DNA from: Cronobacter malonaticus LMG 23826
GTDB lineage: Bacteria > Pseudomonadota > Gammaproteobacteria > Enterobacterales > Enterobacteriaceae
DNA: 64,000 nucleotides
Assembly (NCBI RefSeq): GCF_001277215.2
Contig: NZ_CP013940.1
Location: 248,001 to 312,000 of the forward strand
Direction: 5' to 3'
Made by a program: the position numbers and the translations under genes. Below are positions 14,501 through 22,569 of the stretch, piece by piece. Below the pieces are notes generated by a model. The model had not been told where the DNA came from. It worked only from the letters and a program-made list of their open reading frames with translations, and ran no database searches. Within the stretch, counting starts at the first letter, position 1. Each line of letters opens with the position of its first letter.

Positions 14501-15201
14501 CGCGCGGCGTGGTGGGCCTTTTCCCGGCGAACCGCGTGGGTGACGATATCGAAATTTACCGTGACGAGACGCGCACGCATGTATTGTCAGTAAGTCATCA
14601 CTTACGCCAGCAGACCGAGAAAGTGGGCTTTGCGAACTACTGTCTGGCCGATTTTGTGGCACCGAAATCCAGCGGCAAAGCGGACTACCTCGGCGCGTTC
14701 GCCGTGACCGGCGGGCTGGAGGAAGACGCGCTGGCGGAGGCCTTCGACGCGCAGCACGATGATTATAATAAAATCATGGTCAAAGCGGTGGCCGACCGAC
14801 TTGCAGAGGCGTTTGCCGAATATCTCCATGAGCGCGTGCGTAAGGTGCTGTGGGGCTACGCGCCTTATGAAAACCTCAGCAATGAGGAGCTCATCCGCGA
14901 AAATTATCAGGGCATTCGCCCGGCGCCGGGTTATCCGGCCTGCCCGGAGCACACCGAGAAATCGGTTATCTGGGATCTGCTGGACGTGGAAAACCGCATC
15001 GGCATGAAGCTCACGGAGTCTTACGCGATGTGGCCTGGAGCGTCGGTCTCCGGCTGGTATTTCAGCCACCCGGAAAGCAAATATTTCGCCGTGGCGCAGA
15101 TCCAGCGCGACCAGGTGGAAGATTACGCGCAGCGCAAAGGGATGAGCGTGAGCGAGGTGGAGCGGTGGCTTGCGGCGAACCTTGGTTACGACGCTGATTA
15201 G
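11518..15201 (+). CDS. metH: Cobalamin-dependent methionine synthase
   Basis: Methylates homocysteine using methyl-tetrahydrofolate through methylcobalamin. The GTG start after ATCAGGAG gives [12 protein letters not shown] and 1227 residues, exactly the E. coli length; the upstream in-frame ATG at 11425 would add 31 unconserved residues. Modules in order: homocysteine domain (about 1-340, zinc Cys in GLNCALG and VGGCCGTTP), pterin/methyl-THF domain (about 355-650), cobalamin domain (about 650-895, DVHDIG with the cobalt-ligating His), and SAM reactivation domain (about 900-1227). Upstream TGAACATGTCTCA at 11408 partly resembles a MetR half-site pair, weakly. Monocistronic. Confidence 0.98.
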   Translation: MSSKSEQLHRQLAERIMVLDGGMGTMIQSYRLDEEDFRGERFADWPCDLKGNNDLLVLTKPDIIAAIHYAYFEAGADIIETNTFNSTTIAMADYQMESLSAEINYEAAKLARACADEWTARTPEKPRYVAGVLGPTNRTASISPDVNDPAFRNITFDQLVEAYRESTRALIEGGSDLILIETVFDTLNAKAAIFAVKAEFEALGVELPIMISGTITDASGRTLSGQTTEAFYNSLRHADALTFGLNCALGPDELRQYVAELSRIAECYVTAHPNAGLPNAFGEYDLDADVMAAQIREWAESGFLNIVGGCCGTTPEHIAAMSRAVEGLPPRKLPDIPVACRLAGLEPLNIGDDSLFVNVGERTNVTGSAKFKRLIKEEKYSEALDVARQQVENGAQIIDINMDEGMLDAEAAMVRFLNLIAGEPDIARVPIMIDSSKWDVIEKGLKCIQGKGIVNSISMKEGVGAFVHHAKLVRRYGAAVVVMAFDEVGQADTRERKIEICRRAYKILTEEVGFPPEDIIFDPNIFAVATGIDEHNNYAQDFIGACEDIKRELPHALISGGVSNVSFSFRGNDPVREAIHAVFLYYAIRNGMDMGIVNAGQLAIYDDLPTELRDAVEDVILNRRADGTERLLALAEKYRGSKADNAADAQQAEWRTWDVKKRLEYSLVKGITEFIEQDTEEARQQAARPIEVIEGPLMDGMNVVGDLFGEGKMFLPQVVKSARVMKQAVAYLEPYIQASKEVGKSNGKIVLATVKGDVHDIGKNIVGVVLQCNNYEIIDLGVMVPTDKILKTAREVNADIIGLSGLITPSLDEMVNVAKEMERQGFTLPLLIGGATTSKAHTAVKIEQNYSGPTVYVQNASRTVGVVSALLSDTLRDDFVARTRKEYETVRIQHGRKKPRTPPVTLAAARENDLAFDWESYTPPAAHRLGVEEVTASIETLRNYIDWTPFFMTWSLAGKYPRILEDEIVGEEAQRLFKDANEMLDKLSAEKSLTPRGVVGLFPANRVGDDIEIYRDETRTHVLSVSHHLRQQTEKVGFANYCLADFVAPKSSGKADYLGAFAVTGGLEEDALAEAFDAQHDDYNKIMVKAVADRLAEAFAEYLHERVRKVLWGYAPYENLSNEELIRENYQGIRPAPGYPACPEHTEKSVIWDLLDVENRIGMKLTESYAMWPGASVSGWYFSHPESKYFAVAQIQRDQVEDYAQRKGMSVSEVERWLAANLGYDAD

Positions 15202-15232
15202 TTATGGATTAGACCTGTAAGACGAACACGCC

Positions 15233-15299
15233 GGTGGGTGCGCGCGGCTTACCCACCCTACAACCGAAACATAGGGCGGGTAAGCGCAGCGCACCCGCC
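15233..15299. repeat. REP-like palindrome pair after metH
   Basis: GGTGGGTGCGCG followed by GGCTTACCCACC, and 17 nt later GGGCGGGTAAGCGCAGCGCA followed by CCCGCC. The two palindromes are in opposite orientation, forming a BIME-like pair between metH and yjbB. Confidence 0.85.
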
Positions 15300-15466
15300 T
15301 TTTCCGTTGTCATCGAGCAATCACCCACCATTCCCGGCATCATCCAACACCCGGTTGACCCTTCATATACCCACCTGCCAATACTTCCTCCGGTTAATTA
15401 CTTATACTCATCAAAGAAGCAGCATCGCGCCTGCTTCTCGGGAAAACACAACGATAAGGAGAAGCC

Positions 15467-17098
15467 GTGTTAACGCTGTTACACCTGCTTTCTGCGGTGG
15501 CGCTGCTGGTCTGGGGCACTCACATCGTGCGTACCGGCGTCATGCGCGTCTTCGGCGCGCGCTTAAGAAGCGTACTCAGCCGCAGCGTGGAGAAAAAACC
15601 GCTCGCCTTCTGCGCGGGCATCGGCGTGACGGCGCTGGTGCAGAGCAGCAACGCCACCACGCTGCTCGTCACCTCGTTCGTCGCGCAGGATCTGGTGGCG
15701 CTCACGCCCGCGCTCGTCATTGTGCTTGGCGCGGATGTCGGTACGGCGCTCATGGCGCGCGTGCTCACCTTCGATCTCTCATGGCTCTCGCCGCTGCTGA
15801 TTTTTATCGGCGTCATCTTCTTTCTTGGCCGTAAACAGAGCCGCGCCGGCCAGATGGGGCGCGTCGCTATCGGCCTCGGGCTGATTTTGCAGGCACTGGA
15901 GCTTATCGTGCAGGCGGTCACGCCCATCACCAAAGCCTCCGGCGTACAGGTCATTTTCGCCTCGCTCACCGGCGACATCATGCTCGACGCGCTCATAGGC
16001 GCGGTGTTCGCGGTCATCAGCTACTCAAGCCTGGCGGCGGTCCTGCTGACCGCCACGCTCACCGCCACGGACGTCATCTCCTTTCAGGTGGCGCTCTGCC
16101 TGGTCATTGGCGCGAACCTCGGTTCCGGCCTGCTGGCGATGCTCAACAACGGCGCCGCCAGCCCGGCGGCGCGACGCGTGGCGCTCGGCAGTCTGCTCTT
16201 TAAGCTGGTGGGCAGCCTGCTGGTACTGCCTTTTGTGCCGCTGCTGGCGCAATCCCTCCATAAGTTGCCGCTGGAAGAGTCGGAGCTGGTTATCTATTTC
16301 CACGTCTTCTACAACCTCATCCGCTGTCTCGTGATGGTGCCTTTCGCGGGCATGATGGCGCGCCTCTGCCAGCGCATCATCCCGGATGCTCCGGAAACCG
16401 ATCTGCGCATGAAGCCCCGGCATCTTGATCCGAGCGCGCTGGACACGCCAGCGCTGGGGCTCGCCAACGCCGCGCGCGAAACGCTGCGCATTGGCGACGT
16501 ACTGGAGCAGATGCTGGAGGTCTACGGCAAAGTGATGCATGGCGAACCGCGTCAGGAGAAGACGCTGCGGCGGCTCGCCGACGACGTGGATGTGCTCTAC
16601 ACCGCCATCAAGCTCTATATGGCGCGCATGCCGAAAGAAGATCTGGCGGAAGATGAGGCGAAGCGCTGGGCGGAAATTATTGAAATGTCGCTGAACCTCG
16701 AACAGGCGGCGGATATTCTGGAGCGTATGGGCAGCGAAGTGGCGAACAAATCGCTGGCCGCGCGCCGCGCGTTTTCACCGGAAGGCGTGAAAGAGCTGGA
16801 TACCCTGCTGGAGAAACTGACCGCCAACCTGAAGCTCAGTCTGTCGGTCTTTTTCGCGGGCGATGTGCAAAGCGCTCGCCGTCTGCGACGCCATAAACAC
16901 CGTTTTCGCATTCTCAACCGCCGCTATGCGCACGCGCATGTGGACCGGCTGCATCAGCAAAACGTGCAGAGTATTGAAACCAGTTCGCTGCATCTGGGGC
17001 TGCTTGGCGATATGAAGCGCCTCAACTCGCTGTTCTGCGCCGTGGCCTACAGCATTCTCGAACAGCCGGATGACGATGAGGAGCGGCTGGAAGAGTAG
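15467..17098 (+). CDS. yjbB: Na+/phosphate cotransporter family protein YjbB
   Basis: Inner-membrane protein of the Na/Pi-cotransporter II family; in E. coli it has been linked to phosphate export. 543 residues. The N-terminal ~300 residues hold two inverted Na/Pi repeats, each with a serine/asparagine-rich signature (VQSSNATTLLVTSF and SYSSLAAVLLTATL). A PhoU-like helical C-terminal domain follows (about 330-540). GTG start preceded by AAGGAG at 15457-15462. It follows metH as in E. coli. The pepE and rluF genes that follow yjbB in E. coli K-12 are absent. Confidence 0.95.
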   Translation: MLTLLHLLSAVALLVWGTHIVRTGVMRVFGARLRSVLSRSVEKKPLAFCAGIGVTALVQSSNATTLLVTSFVAQDLVALTPALVIVLGADVGTALMARVLTFDLSWLSPLLIFIGVIFFLGRKQSRAGQMGRVAIGLGLILQALELIVQAVTPITKASGVQVIFASLTGDIMLDALIGAVFAVISYSSLAAVLLTATLTATDVISFQVALCLVIGANLGSGLLAMLNNGAASPAARRVALGSLLFKLVGSLLVLPFVPLLAQSLHKLPLEESELVIYFHVFYNLIRCLVMVPFAGMMARLCQRIIPDAPETDLRMKPRHLDPSALDTPALGLANAARETLRIGDVLEQMLEVYGKVMHGEPRQEKTLRRLADDVDVLYTAIKLYMARMPKEDLAEDEAKRWAEIIEMSLNLEQAADILERMGSEVANKSLAARRAFSPEGVKELDTLLEKLTANLKLSLSVFFAGDVQSARRLRRHKHRFRILNRRYAHAHVDRLHQQNVQSIETSSLHLGLLGDMKRLNSLFCAVAYSILEQPDDDEERLEE

Positions 17099-17114
17099 CC
17101 TTGCAAAGCCGCTT

Positions 17115-17390
17115 TTATGATTTAATCGTTAAGCCAAGACCCAACGCTTTCATCACTGCCAGCGTGGTTTTAAGCGTTGGGTTGCCTTTATCACTGAAAG
17201 AACGGTACAGCTGTTCACGCGACAGACCTGTCTGAGCGGCGATATGCGCCATGCCTTTAGCGCGCGCGACGACGCCCAGCGCCTTTGCAATATGTCCGGC
17301 GTCGCCAGTTTCGAGCGCGTCCGCCATAAAAAAGGCAATCTCCTCATCATCAATCAGCGCCGCGGCGGGATCGTATTCGGTCAGCTTCAT
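17115..17390 (-). CDS. HI1420-type antitoxin (XRE-like HTH)
   Basis: 91-residue DNA-binding antitoxin of the putative addiction-module antidote family typified by HI1420. It carries DDEEIAFFMADALETGD at the N-terminal side and an HTH at about 50-85 (MAHIAAQTGLSREQLYRSF, then NPTLKTTLAVMKALGLGL). The start is chosen at MKLTEYDPA because GGAG lies 7-10 nt upstream, inside the end of the toxin gene, and because family members begin here; a longer frame upstream overlaps the toxin. It lies 4 nt after the toxin stop, the usual toxin-first order. The antitoxin is intact while its partner is broken. Exact name not known. Confidence 0.88.
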   Translation of the reverse strand: MKLTEYDPAAALIDDEEIAFFMADALETGDAGHIAKALGVVARAKGMAHIAAQTGLSREQLYRSFSDKGNPTLKTTLAVMKALGLGLTIKS

Positions 17391-17394
17391 CACA

Positions 17395-17699
17395 TTATCT
17401 CCACTGGTTCTCTGGCAGGTCAGCCAGCATTTTCGCAAGAAGAATGTCTTTATCCTGCGTGTGCTTATCACCACCACAAAGCAAAATGACAATCACGTCG
17501 CCGTGTTGTTTGAAATAAATCCGGTATCCCTCGCCGTAGTGAATACGCAGCTCGCTGATGCCTGTGCCGACGTGCTTAACATCACCAGGCAAACCATTAG
17601 CCAGCCGAAAAAGCCGTGCGGCAATCATCGTTTTTACCCGCTGGTCTTTCAGACTGGCTTGCCAAGGCGGAATACTTCAGTTTGAAGGATAAGCTTCAT
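17395..17699 (-). pseudogene. HI1419-type (RelE/ParE fold) toxin, frameshifted
   Basis: Family members are ~100-residue mRNA-interferase-like toxins with TEVF-x-x-W near the N-terminus and GVSELRIHYGPGYRIYF-type cores. From ATG at 17699 the frame reads MKLILQTEVFRLGKPV then stops. One base further, the alternative frame gives WQASLKDQRVKT and runs into the intact core (GISELRIHYGEGYRIYF, LLCGGDKHTQDKDI). Restoring a single missing base near 17662-17670 yields a 101-residue protein. The residual ATG at 17628 gives only 77 residues and lacks a clear ribosome binding site. So the toxin is probably inactive, unless frameshifting occurs. Confidence 0.85.
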
Positions 17700-17731
17700 A
17701 ATGCTCCCTGTATTTTAAAAACTACACTCGA

Positions 17732-17760
17732 ATTATACAAGTCGGAGCAGGGAGAATAAG
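17732..17760 (-). promoter_or_regulatory. Probable promoter of the toxin-antitoxin pair
   Basis: On the minus strand TTGTATAATTCGAG contains a perfect TATAAT (plus 17732-17737), about 33 nt upstream of the toxin ATG. A -35 was not clearly identifiable. The rest of 17760-17904 shows no gene. Confidence 0.45.
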
Positions 17761-17904
17761 TGTCATAAAAAGAGGAACAAAGGTGCGAGTGATAAATCTG
17801 GAACAGCGCTCGATAAACAGACAAAAGCGTTGTGTTGCTGTCTGAAACCGAAGACAGGCTTACATCTCTATGACCAAAGCCTGCCAGATAAAGAGGTAAA
17901 AGGC

Positions 17905-18177
17905 CTAACGTCTGCCCCGCACCGGCGTGCTGGCGGACCATGAAAAGGTCGCGTCGCTGTCCGGTTTATACGACTGCGCTTTTTTCTGTTTGCGCGTCTG
18001 CTTCGCCGCCTGTTCGCGCTGCGCCATCAGCTTGTCGATATACTCTTTTTTAACGTGGTTGGCTTCGGAATTGGTAAGCGGGCGGCCGTGGGCGATGCGG
18101 GCGCGGTCGAGCAGAGTTTTTAATTCGCGCTGTTCGCTTTCCGTCATCTCTTTCTGGGTCAGTCGGGGCAGGGACAT
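17905..18177 (-). CDS. yjbD: DUF3811 family protein YjbD
   Basis: Small basic protein of unknown function, 90 residues as in E. coli. It has a helical, charged body (EMTESEQRELKTLLDRARIA, then LTNSEANHVKKEYIDKLM) and a Lys/Arg-rich tail ending RGRR. In E. coli it precedes lysC; here panS and the rtc locus lie between. Its own start is ATG with a GAGTCGCC context upstream. No domain suggests an enzyme. The coding call rests on near-identity with E. coli YjbD. Confidence 0.9.
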   Translation of the reverse strand: MSLPRLTQKEMTESEQRELKTLLDRARIAHGRPLTNSEANHVKKEYIDKLMAQREQAAKQTRKQKKAQSYKPDSDATFSWSASTPVRGRR

Positions 18178-18235
18178 AGTGGCGACTCCTCAGGGGTTGA
18201 GCCGCCAGTGTAACGCAACGCCGCCGCTAACTCAG

Positions 18236-18267
18236 TAAATAAGCCCGGTTTCGCCGGGCTTATTTGC
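18236..18267 (-). terminator. panS terminator
   Basis: AAATAAGCCCGG-TTTC-CCGGGCTTATTT is a near-perfect symmetric hairpin directly after the panS stop, usable on the minus strand. It isolates panS from yjbD. Confidence 0.85.
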
Positions 18268-19203
18268 TTAACGGCCTGAACGCCGCGCGTTTTTGTCGAC
18301 CGGTTTGCCGGACCAGTAGCCCGCGAGCAGCGAGCCGGAGAGGTTATGCCACACCGAGAACAGCGCGCCGGGTAGTGCCGCGAGCGGCGAGAAATAGAGT
18401 TTGCCGAGCGCGGCGGCGAGCCCGGAGTTTTGCATCCCCACTTCAATCGCCAGCGTCCGGCAGGTGGATTCGTCAAAGCCGAAGAGACGCCCGCCCCAGT
18501 AGCCGCCGAGCAGGCCGATACTGTTATGCAGAATCACTGCCACAATCACCATCAGCCCGACCGACGCGATATGCGAGGCGGAGCCCGCCACCACGGCGCT
18601 GATAATCGCCAGAATACACACCATGGAAAACGCGGGCAGGTATGGCTCCACCGCTTTCACCACGCGCGGGAACAGGTGATGCACGATAAGCCCGAGCGCA
18701 ATCGGGATCACCACGATTTGCAGAATACTCAGCAGCATGCCCATCACATCGACCTGAATATGCGCGTCAACATAGAGGCGCGTCAGCAGCGGCGTGGCCA
18801 CCACGCCCACCAGCGTTGAGACTGACGAAATGGTCACCGACAGCGCCACGTCACCTTTCGCCAGATAGATCATAACGTTAGACGCCGTACCGCTCGCCAC
18901 GCTCCCTACCAGCACCATACCGGCCGAGAGATCCGGCGGCATATGAAACAGCATCGCCAGCAGCCAGGCGGCCAGCGGCATCACCAGATAGTGCAGGAAA
19001 ATCCCGGCGGCGACCGGCGCGGGGCGCGACAGCACGCGTTTAAAATCGTCGAGTTTCAGGTGCACGCCCATGCCAAACATAATCAGCATTAATAATGTGC
19101 TGACCCACGGGCCGATGGGCGTAAACGTGGCGGGCGTGTAATAAGCAATAACCGAGAGCAGCAGCGCCCAGAGCGGGAACAGCCGGGTGAGTGTCGCGAG
19201 CAT
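18268..19203 (-). CDS. panS: Bile acid:sodium symporter family transporter, PanS-like
   Basis: 311-residue inner-membrane protein of the BASS family with about nine or ten hydrophobic segments. The family signature region ([19 protein letters not shown]) and the second conserved helix block ([18 protein letters not shown]) are both present. The Salmonella PanS protein, which imports ketopantoate, is of this subgroup; that assignment here is by overall resemblance and not proven. It stands alone on the minus strand with its own terminator, between yjbD and rtcR, an insertion relative to the E. coli K-12 yjbD-lysC order. Confidence 0.85.
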   Translation of the reverse strand: MLATLTRLFPLWALLLSVIAYYTPATFTPIGPWVSTLLMLIMFGMGVHLKLDDFKRVLSRPAPVAAGIFLHYLVMPLAAWLLAMLFHMPPDLSAGMVLVGSVASGTASNVMIYLAKGDVALSVTISSVSTLVGVVATPLLTRLYVDAHIQVDVMGMLLSILQIVVIPIALGLIVHHLFPRVVKAVEPYLPAFSMVCILAIISAVVAGSASHIASVGLMVIVAVILHNSIGLLGGYWGGRLFGFDESTCRTLAIEVGMQNSGLAAALGKLYFSPLAALPGALFSVWHNLSGSLLAGYWSGKPVDKNARRSGR

Positions 19204-19365
19204 CGTGTTTTCCTTGCACCCCGTGGCGAACCGTCGTTATAACTCGGCATCGCCGGGGAGAATGTTGTGTTGTGTAATTATAAAAAAGGCCGGGATCGAG
19301 CCAGACCATTGATATTGTTTATCGTGCGAAGGAAAGTTATTCAAACAAATTATGATGAAAAGCCC

Positions 19366-20958
19366 TCATTCAGGGGCTTTGACCTGCTCCCAGCTCAGCC
19401 CAAAGCGCGCCAGATATTTACGCAGCCGGTCGGCGTCGTTCGGGTTGGCTTTCTTCTGGCGCGAAACCGCAAACAGCGTGCGTCCGGCCTCAGAGAGCGA
19501 GGCGCTACGCCTGCACACGGCAACAACCGCCGCCAGCTGATCCTGGTCGAAGAGATCGAGCGTTGTGGTATCAACAGGCAGCGCGGCGGCGGGGCCTGCG
19601 AGCGGCTGCCAGCTTGCGCTAAGGCGGGCGATTTCTTCCTCGACTAACGCGTCGGTAATGCGTCCCTGTTCGGCAAGCGTCGCCATGCGCGCCACCGAGC
19701 TGCCCAGTTCGCGAAAGTTGCCCGGCCAGCGCGCCTGTGGCGAACAGGCAAAAGCGAGATAGCGCTCGCGCGCGGTTTTATCAAAGCGGATCTGCGTCTG
19801 TTGCTGCGCCGAGAAGCGCTGTAGCTCATATTCCACGTTCGGCGCGATATCCTCGCGGCGCTCGGCGAGGCCCGGCAGCGCGAAGGCCCACATATTAATG
19901 CGCGCGTAGAGATCTTCACGAAAGCGCCCTTCAGCGACCCATCGCGCCATGTCGCGGTGCGTACCGGCGATAAGCTGGAAATCGCTCCGCACTTCTTTAT
20001 CCGAGCCGAACGGGAAAAAGGTCTTTTCCTCGATAGCTTTCAGCAGCATCGCCTGTTCATCGAGCCCCAGCTCGGCGATTTCATCCAGAAACAGCACGCC
20101 GCCGTCGGCCTCGCGCAGAAGCCCTGGCCGCGCCTGCTGCGCGCCGGTAAACGCGCCCTTCACATGGCCAAAGAGCGTCGACATCGCGTTATCGCCGCGA
20201 AGCGTCGCGCAGTTCACGGAGACCAGCTTTCCCTGCACCAGATGCCGCGCCTGGCGCAGCTGGAAAATGCGCTTTGCGAGAAACGATTTCCCCGCGCCGG
20301 TCGGCCCCGTCAGCAGAATCGGCGCAGTGGATCGCAGCGCCACGCGCTCGATCTGGTCGATCAGACGGTTAAACGTGGCGTTGCGGGTGTCGATGCCGGA
20401 TTTGAGAAACGACACCGACTGCTGCTGTTCGCGCTGGAAGCGGCTGGTCAGCGTCGCATAGCGGCTTAAATCGAGATCGATGACCGACGCCGTGCCGGTG
20501 GCTTTCTGATCTTTCTCATCGCCCTGGCGATCGGGGCTGGTCTGTAACAGCGCCGCCGGGAGATAACGTGCTTCGGTGAGCAGGAACCAGCAGATCTGCG
20601 CCACGTGCGTGCCGGTGGTGATATGCACCAGATACTCTTCATTCTCGGTATCAAAGGGATAGCGCGTGGCGAAATCCAGCAGCGCGGCGTACACCTCCTC
20701 GAAATCCCACGGATCGTCCATCACAACGGTGTGCGGGCGCACTTCGGTATGCGGCGAGACGGCGGCGATATCTTCCATGACCCGCTCTGCGAGCGACGCA
20801 TCGCGCGCCTGATGCAGCAGCTCAAAGCGGTCGACGGGCAAACCGGGCTGCTGGCACAGCGCGATGGAGGGGCGCCATTTATTCCAGCGGTTGGCGCGTT
20901 TACCGCGCCGGTCCAGTACGGTGCCCAGCATGCCAATCACCACGCGACGCTTTTGCAT
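19366..20958 (-). CDS. rtcR: Sigma-54-dependent RNA-repair activator RtcR
   Basis: Bacterial enhancer-binding protein controlling the rtc genes. 530 residues in three parts. The N-terminal CARF-like ligand domain (about 1-180) contains the loop HITTGTHVAQI typical of nucleotide-binding CARF folds. The AAA+ domain (about 195-430) has Walker A GPTGAGKS at 218-225, the sigma-54 contact GAFTGA at 268-273 and the Walker B region GVLFLDEIAEL. A C-terminal HTH-type region follows (about 465-530). In Salmonella and E. coli the CARF domain relieves AAA+ inhibition on binding RNA fragments. It is divergent from the slipin-rtcB-rlaP operon across a 475-bp control region. AAGGAT precedes the ATG. Confidence 0.97.
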   Translation of the reverse strand: MQKRRVVIGMLGTVLDRRGKRANRWNKWRPSIALCQQPGLPVDRFELLHQARDASLAERVMEDIAAVSPHTEVRPHTVVMDDPWDFEEVYAALLDFATRYPFDTENEEYLVHITTGTHVAQICWFLLTEARYLPAALLQTSPDRQGDEKDQKATGTASVIDLDLSRYATLTSRFQREQQQSVSFLKSGIDTRNATFNRLIDQIERVALRSTAPILLTGPTGAGKSFLAKRIFQLRQARHLVQGKLVSVNCATLRGDNAMSTLFGHVKGAFTGAQQARPGLLREADGGVLFLDEIAELGLDEQAMLLKAIEEKTFFPFGSDKEVRSDFQLIAGTHRDMARWVAEGRFREDLYARINMWAFALPGLAERREDIAPNVEYELQRFSAQQQTQIRFDKTARERYLAFACSPQARWPGNFRELGSSVARMATLAEQGRITDALVEEEIARLSASWQPLAGPAAALPVDTTTLDLFDQDQLAAVVAVCRRSASLSEAGRTLFAVSRQKKANPNDADRLRKYLARFGLSWEQVKAPE

Positions 20959-20969
20959 GTTTTATCCTT

Positions 20970-21000
20970 AAAGATAAATAACGATATTGAAAGATAAATA
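20970..21000. promoter_or_regulatory. Candidate RtcR upstream activating sequence
   Basis: AAAGATAAATA occurs twice (20970-20980 and 20990-21000), spaced exactly 20 bp, so both copies face the same side of the helix. They lie about 105-135 bp upstream of the sigma-54 -12 element, a usual distance for enhancer-binding proteins. Binding by RtcR is an inference. Confidence 0.5.
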
Positions 21001-21054
21001 ATATCCCTTTCTGTTATGGACGTCGCGCATCGCATAAAAAATTTAACTATTAAT

Positions 21055-21067
21055 AATCAATAATTTA
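21055..21067. promoter_or_regulatory. Candidate IHF site
   Basis: AATCAATAATTTA fits the consensus WATCAANNNNTTR exactly. It sits in a very AT-rich stretch between the putative activator sites and the sigma-54 promoter, the place where IHF bends DNA at many sigma-54 promoters. Confidence 0.55.
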
Positions 21068-21094
21068 AAAATTAATTTTTACCTTAACCGAAAC

Positions 21095-21111
21095 TGGCAC
21101 GCTTCTGGCAA
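21095..21111 (+). promoter_or_regulatory. Sigma-54 promoter of the slipin-rtcB-rlaP operon
   Basis: TGGCAC-GCTTC-TGGCA keeps the invariant GG and GC with the strict 10-nt spacing of -24/-12 elements (consensus TGGCAC-N5-TTGCW). Transcription would start near 21121, leaving a leader of roughly 310 nt before the slipin ATG. Confidence 0.8.
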
Positions 21112-21120
21112 TTATCACTT

Positions 21121-21433
21121 CGTCAGCACGCTGGGTATGCAGGGGTTTATAGCCCCGCCGGCGCACCGGGAACGGTAACACGTTATCCAGGGGGCGTTCC
21201 GCCAGTGCAATGACGTGGAAAACTGTCGGTTTATCAGGTTCGACTCCTGAACTTTCTTTCTCCTTCCAGAGAAACGTTAAAAGCAGTACCCCGGCGGTTG
21301 AGTCGTTAGCGACCGCCACACACTGACGCCGGTAACGGCGCCGGGCGGCAGGCAGAAAAGACCGGAACAGAGGTGGCTTCCCCCTCCCGCTTCGCGCCGT
21401 TATCCGCGTCAGCCACAACAGTAAGGGAAAAAA
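21121..21433 (+). ncRNA. Structured leader with tRNA T-arm mimic; possible Y-RNA-like element
   Basis: No gene fits this 313-nt stretch, but it is full of paired segments. TCAGG-TTCGACT-CCTGA at 21234-21250 is a perfect 5-bp T-arm with every consensus T-loop base in place (GTTCGANTC). CCGCCGG at 21155-21161 can pair with CCGGCGG at 21291-21297, closing a ~143-nt domain around it. GGAACG/CGTTCC (21169-21174/21195-21200), TTTCTC/GAGAAA (after 21255) and CGCCG-GTAA-CGGCG (21327-21340, a GNRA loop) add local hairpins. Salmonella rtc operons carry Y RNAs with tRNA-like modules at the equivalent place; a clear D-arm was not found here. The RNA call is inference. Confidence 0.5.
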
Positions 21434-22567
21434 ATGAATAACAAAGTGACGATTCGTAAGGGCCAGTTGGGTTTACTGGCAAAACAGGGCGATTTTTATC
21501 AGGTGCTGGAAGCGGGCGAGCATCGCCTGCCGTGGTTTAACAAACCGGACGTGACGCTGGTGGAGATGAATAGCGGCGACGTCGCGCCGGAGCTGGCCGA
21601 CTATCTGCGCCGTTTTCAGCCAGAATGGGTAGAGAAATATTGTCTGGCGATCGATCCCGCCGATAACGAAACCGCGGCGCTGTGGCGCAATAACGTGCTG
21701 GTGGAAATTATCCCGCCGGGTGCGCGGCGTCTCTTCTGGCGCGACGGCGACACCCTGCGCGCCGTACTTATGGACACCCGCGACGTACAGGTGCCGACGG
21801 AGATAATGACCGCCGTGTTGCAGCCGCGCGGCCGCGATGCCGTAGTGAAAGGGCGCGACGCCATCCTGACCGTTAACGTGCCCGCCTGGCACGTTGGCGT
21901 GCTGAAAATCGACGGCGTTACGCAGCCGCTGCTACCGCCGGGCTTAAGCGCGTACTGGAAAATCAATCATCTGGTGGAAGCGGAAGTCGTAGATACGCGC
22001 CTTCAGGCGATGGAAGTCTCCGGCCAGGAGATCCTGACTAAAGATAAAGTGAACCTGCGCATTAATCTGGGGGCCAACTGGCGCTATCAGGACGTGTTGC
22101 AGGCATACAGCCAGCTTGCCAAGCCGCTGGAGCATTTATACCGCGAATTGCAGTTTGCGCTGCGCGAGGCGGTGGGTACCCGCACGCTCGATGAGCTGCT
22201 GGAAAATAAACAGATCATCGATGACGTGGTGAGCGCGCAGGTTATCGCCCGTATGGCACCGTTTGGTATCGACGTGGCGTCGACCGGCGTGAAGGACATC
22301 GTGCTGCCGGGCGACATGAAAACGATTTTGTCGCGGCTGGTGGAGGCGGAGAAATCCGCGCAGGCGAACGTGATTCGTCGTCGTGAAGAGACCGCCGCGA
22401 CCCGTTCGCTGCTGAACACCGCAAAAGTCATGGAAAACAATCCGGTCGCGTTGCGACTGAAAGAGCTCGAAACCCTGGAAAAAGTGGCGGAGCGTATCGA
22501 TAAGATCTCCGTATTCGGCGGCCTGGATCAGGTGCTGCAGGGGCTGGTACAGATTAAAGGGGTATAA
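21434..22567 (+). CDS. Slipin (SPFH/band-7) protein of the RNA-repair operon
   Basis: 377-residue SPFH-superfamily protein, first gene of the sigma-54 operon. No signal peptide or hydrophobic anchor is visible at the N-terminus, so it may be cytosolic or peripherally bound. The band-7 domain spans about 140-320 and includes TKDKVNLRINLGANWRYQD and GIDVASTGVKDIVLPGDM. A charged helical segment rich in Glu, Arg and Ala follows (about 305-345), as usual for oligomerising slipins. RBS AAGGGA, 5-10 nt upstream of the ATG. It ends 2 nt before rtcB. Slipins are a recognised partner of RtcB in comparative surveys of RNA-repair operons; the mechanism is unknown. Confidence 0.9.
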   Translation: MNNKVTIRKGQLGLLAKQGDFYQVLEAGEHRLPWFNKPDVTLVEMNSGDVAPELADYLRRFQPEWVEKYCLAIDPADNETAALWRNNVLVEIIPPGARRLFWRDGDTLRAVLMDTRDVQVPTEIMTAVLQPRGRDAVVKGRDAILTVNVPAWHVGVLKIDGVTQPLLPPGLSAYWKINHLVEAEVVDTRLQAMEVSGQEILTKDKVNLRINLGANWRYQDVLQAYSQLAKPLEHLYRELQFALREAVGTRTLDELLENKQIIDDVVSAQVIARMAPFGIDVASTGVKDIVLPGDMKTILSRLVEAEKSAQANVIRRREETAATRSLLNTAKVMENNPVALRLKELETLEKVAERIDKISVFGGLDQVLQGLVQIKGV

Positions 22568-22569
22568 CA

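Noticed and set aside
15238..15834. 198-residue plus-strand frame overlapping yjbB
   Set aside because: It starts within a REP pair and then runs in another frame of yjbB; composition is Arg/Ala-rich shadow coding.
17696..17941. 81-residue minus-strand frame between yjbD and the toxin
   Set aside because: It overlaps the yjbD end and the toxin promoter, and lacks family resemblance or a convincing ribosome site.
21234..21250. T-arm in the rtc leader as part of a complete tRNA gene or an island attachment remnant
   Set aside because: The T-arm is not followed by a 7-nt acceptor strand and CCA, and no matching 5' acceptor, D-arm or anticodon arm lies at tRNA spacing upstream.
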